Positions 5,130 through 5,409 of a stretch of DNA of 5,409 bases are shown here, piece by piece. This DNA is from Candidatus Curtissbacteria bacterium. GTDB lineage: Bacteria > Patescibacteriota > Microgenomatia > Curtissbacterales > GWA2-41-24. The translations under genes and the position numbers were made by a program. The notes below the pieces were generated by a model. The model did no database searches. It saw only the letters and a list, made by a program, of their open reading frames with translations, and had not been told where the DNA came from. How positions within the stretch are numbered: position 1 is the first letter of the stretch; the number at the start of each line of letters is the position of its first letter. Location of the stretch: the NCBI GenBank assembly GCA_030688205.1, contig JAUYIQ010000064.1:1-5409 (forward strand). Direction: 5' to 3'.

Positions 5130-5409
5130 TTTCTTCCTCCTTTTCTCTTTTTTGTCTGGAAAGACGTATAAACACATCTCGCAAATTCGGTTCCTTTGAC
5201 TCAAGTTCCAATTCCTGCCGTGTCAACTCCAAAGGTGATCCTTGTGCCATAATCTTGCCATGATTTACGAAAATCACATGATTTGCAACCTGCTCTATCT
5301 CCCACATATTGTGCGTTGTGTACAAAATACTCATCTTGTTCTCTTTTTGAATTTTCAAAAGCAAATTAATTCCACGATCAACTACATCCGGGTCCATCGA
5401 AGCCATCGG
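5116..5409 (-). CDS. ABC transporter ATP-binding protein, 5' part missing
   Basis: Only the C-terminal part is inside the window; the frame runs past the right edge, so Walker A, the ABC signature and the core of Walker B are not seen. The visible part opens with PMASMDPDVVDRG, which fits the sequence just after Walker B and includes the D-loop. MSILYTTHNMWEIEQVANHV follows, with the H-loop switch histidine (codon 5313-5311), then IFVNHGKIMAQGSP, the usual end of the nucleotide-binding domain in ABC-2 exporters. The protein drives the permease encoded immediately downstream by ATP hydrolysis on the cytoplasmic side. The last 15 or so residues are Lys/Glu/Arg-rich (RQKREKEEENELN), and their codons contain the permease ribosome binding site. 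The 14-nt overlap with the permease gene supports coupled, balanced synthesis of the two subunits. Confidence 0.92.
   Translation of the reverse strand, partial: PMASMDPDVVDRGINLLLKIQKENKMSILYTTHNMWEIEQVANHVIFVNHGKIMAQGSPLELTRQELELESKEPNLRDVFIRLSRQKREKEEENELN
5136..5142 (-). promoter_or_regulatory. Strong Shine-Dalgarno site for the ABC permease
   Basis: AAGGAGG on the minus strand sits six bases before the ATG at 5129. It lies inside the last codons of the ATPase gene, where the Lys/Glu-rich tail is encoded. It is the strongest ribosome binding site in the window and settles the permease start. Confidence 0.9.

Noticed and set aside
5130..5204. Longer N-terminus for the permease starting at 5204
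   Set aside because: It would overlap the ATPase gene by 89 nt, add a charged cysteine-containing stretch atypical of ABC-2 permeases, and ignore the ideal SD before 5129.

Overview
The window is an AT-rich, very compact stretch of bacterial DNA in which every supportable gene lies on the minus strand. UGA serves as a normal stop and standard codons fit every family, so nothing suggests an altered genetic code. Short or overlapping junctions, weak or absent Shine-Dalgarno (SD) sequences at several starts, and the style of the Fic and MutM proteins are compatible with a Patescibacteria/CPR-type genome such as Microgenomates. That placement is an inference; no rRNA or other phylogenetic marker is present.

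In transcription order (right to left), the window opens with the 3' part of an ABC-transporter ATPase gene (5409-5116). Its partner ABC-2 permease follows (5129-4353), then mutM/fpg, the formamidopyrimidine-DNA glycosylase (4352-3453), an MFS_3-type exporter (3456-2227), recF (2239-1178) and a predicted 61-residue membrane protein (1167-982). The first four junctions are a 14-nt overlap, direct abutment (TAAATG), an ATGA overlap and a 13-nt overlap. The fifth is a 10-nt gap. This is almost certainly one translationally coupled operon that alternates two export systems with two DNA-repair genes. No promoter for it is visible, so it presumably starts to the right of the window.

An 88-bp gap (894-981) separates this operon from a Fic-family AMPylase-type gene (893 to beyond position 1, 3' end missing). 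The gap holds a good candidate promoter (TTCACA, 17 bp, then TGC-GATAAT) whose predicted start point leaves a leader of only about 3 nt, so the Fic mRNA may be leaderless. Just upstream of that promoter is a cluster of short inverted repeats.

The least expected structure is a set of short in-frame tandem repeats inside conserved repair genes. mutM carries an 18-bp unit twice (KGTKGA repeated) and a separate array of four heptamers (ACTTGAT type). recF carries a 9-bp unit twice (GQA repeated). All appear to lie in loops rather than at catalytic motifs. No tRNA, rRNA, CRISPR array, insertion sequence or integrase is visible. I found no convincing new multi-gene system; the best leads are the coupled repair/export operon, the repeat insertions and the apparently leaderless Fic gene.
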